This document shows, one piece after another, positions 62,331 through 64,000 of a stretch of 64,000 nt of DNA. This DNA comes from Teichococcus deserti (GTDB lineage: Bacteria > Pseudomonadota > Alphaproteobacteria > Acetobacterales > Acetobacteraceae). The notes beneath the pieces were generated by a model. It was not told the DNA's origin. It ran no database searches and saw only the letters and a program-made list of their open reading frames with translations. The stretch's first letter is position 1; each line of letters opens with the position of its first letter. The DNA lies in contig NZ_MLCO01000005.1 in the NCBI RefSeq assembly GCF_001982615.1, positions 40,187 to 104,186 on the forward strand, read 5' to 3'. A program made the position numbers and the translations under genes.

Positions 62331-62774
62331 TCAAAACGACTTGGAAAACCAGATGCGGTCATGGCCGGCGGGGCGGCCCTTCAGCCGGCCGATCTCGACA
62401 TAGCCTTGCGCCAGGTAGAAATCCGGCGCCTGGAAGCTGCTGGTGTTCAGATGCGCCCCCACCGCGCCGAGGCGCTGCGCCTCCAGCTCCGCCGCTGCCA
62501 GCAGCCGCTTACCCAGGCCCTGGCCGCGCAGACCCTCATCCACCCAGAACTTGTCGATATAGAGCCAGTCCAGCGCCACCTCGCCCACCAGGCCGGCGAC
62601 GACGCGCCCCTCGGCATCGCGGCGGGCGAAGGCCAGCGGGCGGCCAAGGCCGCCGTCGCGCCGCTCCGGCATCATGGTCCGGCGATGCGCCAGCAGCCCG
62701 GCGCGGACGGCGCCGGCGACCTCGGCCATGTCCTCGGGCGGGATGGGCGGCATGGCGGCAAGGCGTGGCGGCAT
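62331..62774 (-). CDS. GNAT family N-acetyltransferase
   Basis: A 147-residue GNAT protein with the acetyl-CoA loop LRGQGLGKRLLAAAELEA preceded by the strand LDWLYIDKFWVDEG, and the C-terminal YLAQGYVEIGRLKGRPAGHD. The EGLRGQGLG motif is textbook. Six bases separate it from the ParA-type gene, so the two may be cotranscribed. The acceptor is unknown. Confidence 0.88.
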   Translation of the reverse strand: MPPRLAAMPPIPPEDMAEVAGAVRAGLLAHRRTMMPERRDGGLGRPLAFARRDAEGRVVAGLVGEVALDWLYIDKFWVDEGLRGQGLGKRLLAAAELEAQRLGAVGAHLNTSSFQAPDFYLAQGYVEIGRLKGRPAGHDRIWFSKSF

Positions 62775-62780
62775 CGCAGT

Positions 62781-63413
62781 CTATCCCCTGGCAGCGTCGA
62801 GCACGGCCTGCGCCAGCGCGCGGGCTTCGGTGGCGGCCGTACCACGCGGCGCCGCCTCTGCCACCCCCAAGCCTTGCGCGAAGGCGGTGGCGAAGGCGGT
62901 GCGGTTGCCGAGCGCCACCCCCAGCAGCGGCAGCTCGCGGCGGCCGAGCTCGGCGGTGATCTCGTCGCGCAGCTTCCCCGTCGCCGGCACCCGGTTCAGC
63001 AGCAGCCGCACCGCGCGCTTCTCGGCCGCCGCCATCTCCAGCGTCGCATCCATCGCCCAGAGATCGGCCGAAGAGGGCTGCAGCGGCACCAGCACCAGGT
63101 CGGCGCTCCGGATGGCGATGCGCGCGTCGCTGTCGGCATGCGGCGGCGTGTCGATCACCAGCATGTCATGCGCGCCGCGCAGCCGGTCCAGCGCCGCCGG
63201 CATGCGCCAGCCCGAGACCGCCTCGAAATGCAGCGGCGCCGCCAGGTCCTGGCCCAGCCGCTGCTGCTGCCAGCGCGCCAGGCTCTGCTGCGGATCGCTG
63301 TCCAGCAGGGCGACGCGGCTGCCCGTCCGCGCCAGGGTGGTGGCCAGCGTCGCCGCCACCGTGGACTTCCCCGCGCCGCCCTTGCGCTGCGCCACCGCCA
63401 CCACGAACGCCAT
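62781..63413 (-). CDS. ParA-family ATPase (orphan)
   Basis: A 210-residue MinD/ParA-type ATPase. The deviant Walker A is KGGAGKST (K11-T18) with the signature first lysine; LDSDPQQSL and VIDTPPHAD supply the other motifs. It lacks the N-terminal DNA-binding region of large ParA proteins, like the small ParA group that positions chromosomal loci, pili, or chemotaxis and storage granules. No parB or parS lies nearby; its neighbour is a GNAT protein. Cargo unknown. Confidence 0.88.
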   Translation of the reverse strand: MAFVVAVAQRKGGAGKSTVAATLATTLARTGSRVALLDSDPQQSLARWQQQRLGQDLAAPLHFEAVSGWRMPAALDRLRGAHDMLVIDTPPHADSDARIAIRSADLVLVPLQPSSADLWAMDATLEMAAAEKRAVRLLLNRVPATGKLRDEITAELGRRELPLLGVALGNRTAFATAFAQGLGVAEAAPRGTAATEARALAQAVLDAARG

Positions 63414-63531
63414 CCCGATGCCCCCCGGCTGGACCCGAGGCCCATCCTGCCCGCTGCCCGCGCATCCGGCCAGCATGGACGTCGGCGCCCCGCCACCCCA
63501 CACTAGGGGCGACCGTCTGAGGAGACACGCC

Positions 63532-63945
63532 ATGGCCGTCGACGACATCACCCCCCGCGCCACCTGGGACGCGCTGCGCGCCGATCCCGACGCCGCGCTG
63601 ATCGACGTGCGCACCAATGCCGAATGGAACTTCGTCGGCTTTCCCGACCTGTCCGAGGCCGGCAAGGAGCCGCTGATGATCTCCTGGCAGGTCTTCCCCT
63701 CGATGCAGGTGAACGCCGCCTTCGTCGACCACCTGCGCAAGGCCGGGCTGACGCCGCTGAACAAGCTGTATTTCCTGTGCCGCTCCGGCGCGCGCAGCCT
63801 GGCCGCGGCGCAGGCCGCCCAGGCCGCCGGCTTCGCGCATTCCTTCAACATCTCGGACGGCTTCGAAGGGCCGCCGGATGCGGAAGGGCATCGCGGACAA
63901 GTCGCGGGGTGGAAGGCTGAGGGGCTGGCCTGGCGGCAGCGGTAA
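63532..63945 (+). CDS. Single-domain rhodanese-like protein
   Basis: A 137-residue rhodanese domain with LIDVRTNAEWNFVGFPDL and the active loop LCRSGARS (C83), which has the six-residue form of sulfurtransferase-type rhodaneses. The tail after residue 105 (NISDGFEGPPDAEGHRG) is typical of this small alphaproteobacterial group. GAGGAG precedes the ATG. A repeat arm follows 17 bases after its stop. Confidence 0.88.
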   Translation: MAVDDITPRATWDALRADPDAALIDVRTNAEWNFVGFPDLSEAGKEPLMISWQVFPSMQVNAAFVDHLRKAGLTPLNKLYFLCRSGARSLAAAQAAQAAGFAHSFNISDGFEGPPDAEGHRGQVAGWKAEGLAWRQR

Positions 63946-63962
63946 GAGAAGGTAGGGGTAGG

Positions 63963-63998
63963 CGAGGGGAATGAATTCCCCTCGACCCCTTCTTTTTT
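63963..63998 (+). repeat. Intergenic repeat arm, copy 5 (cut by window end)
   Basis: Palindrome 63963-63984 with arms CGAGGGGAAT/ATTCCCCTCG, then ACCCCTTC and T6 at 63993-63998. The arm sequence is identical to the left arm of copy 2. Whether a mirrored arm follows cannot be seen. Confidence 0.85.
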
Positions 63999-64000
63999 CT

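Noticed and set aside
62781..63413. Plasmid or chromosome partition locus
   Set aside because: There is no parB gene or parS-like palindrome beside this ParA-type ATPase.

Overview
The window is 64 kb of very G+C-rich chromosome with tightly packed genes, many ATGA, GTGA and TGATG overlaps, and short intergenic gaps. Gene content points to an alphaproteobacterium: an FzlA-like glutathione S-transferase fold protein, an ELM1-family protein, LpxB, and many family-5 solute-binding proteins with Dpp/Opp-type permeases. By inference it is Roseomonas or a close Acetobacteraceae relative. No rRNA, tRNA, IS transposase, phage gene or CRISPR array was seen.

Layout. 1-10.4 kb: fzlA-like end, PuuE-type deacetylase, cydDC, a nucleotidyltransferase, a Sel1 protein, a CoA-transferase/HMG-CoA-lyase-like pair with a divergent IclR regulator, and a membrane acyltransferase. 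10.5-20.6 kb: a peptide ABC importer without ATPases, a DUF4345 protein, pyrE, an ELM1 protein, a tartrate dehydrogenase, a small protein behind a clear promoter and Fur-box-like site, and a divergent membrane protein/DUF697 GTPase pair. 20.7-29.5 kb: MarR regulator, two TauE/SafE proteins, a racemase, an ankyrin protein, a PuuD-like hydrolase with a signal-less gamma-glutamyltransferase, an EamA transporter, a GhrA-like dehydrogenase and a class II aldolase. 29.8-41.4 kb: an orphan solute-binding protein, then an eight-gene catabolic operon in which aldolase and amidohydrolase genes are interleaved with a complete peptide-type ABC importer. 41.4-46.8 kb, minus strand: two Nif11-type RiPP precursor-like genes downstream of lpxB, a C-N hydrolase, a GNAT protein and another solute-binding protein, with a divergent GntR regulator. 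46.8-58.7 kb: a redoxin-fold/2OG-oxygenase fusion, LprI-like protein, SDR, GPP34 protein, a Zur zinc-economy locus (cobW-hisI against zur), cupin, a beta-hydroxyacid dehydrogenase, EamA, and a NUDIX-alaX-sseA-metC run. 58.7-64 kb: a candidate toxin/immunity pair, glgX, GNAT, an orphan ParA and a rhodanese.

The most distinctive non-coding signal is an intergenic repeat. Palindromic arms, each followed by a T6 run, sit 11-29 bases after the stop codon of eight genes. At three convergent gene pairs they occur as mirrored arms about 230-240 bp apart; two of those copies carry a third, classical terminator hairpin inside. Other candidates for novelty are the Nif11 precursors without a visible maturase, the two-gene toxin/immunity-like unit at 59 kb, and the iron-box-controlled 79-residue protein at 17.8 kb.
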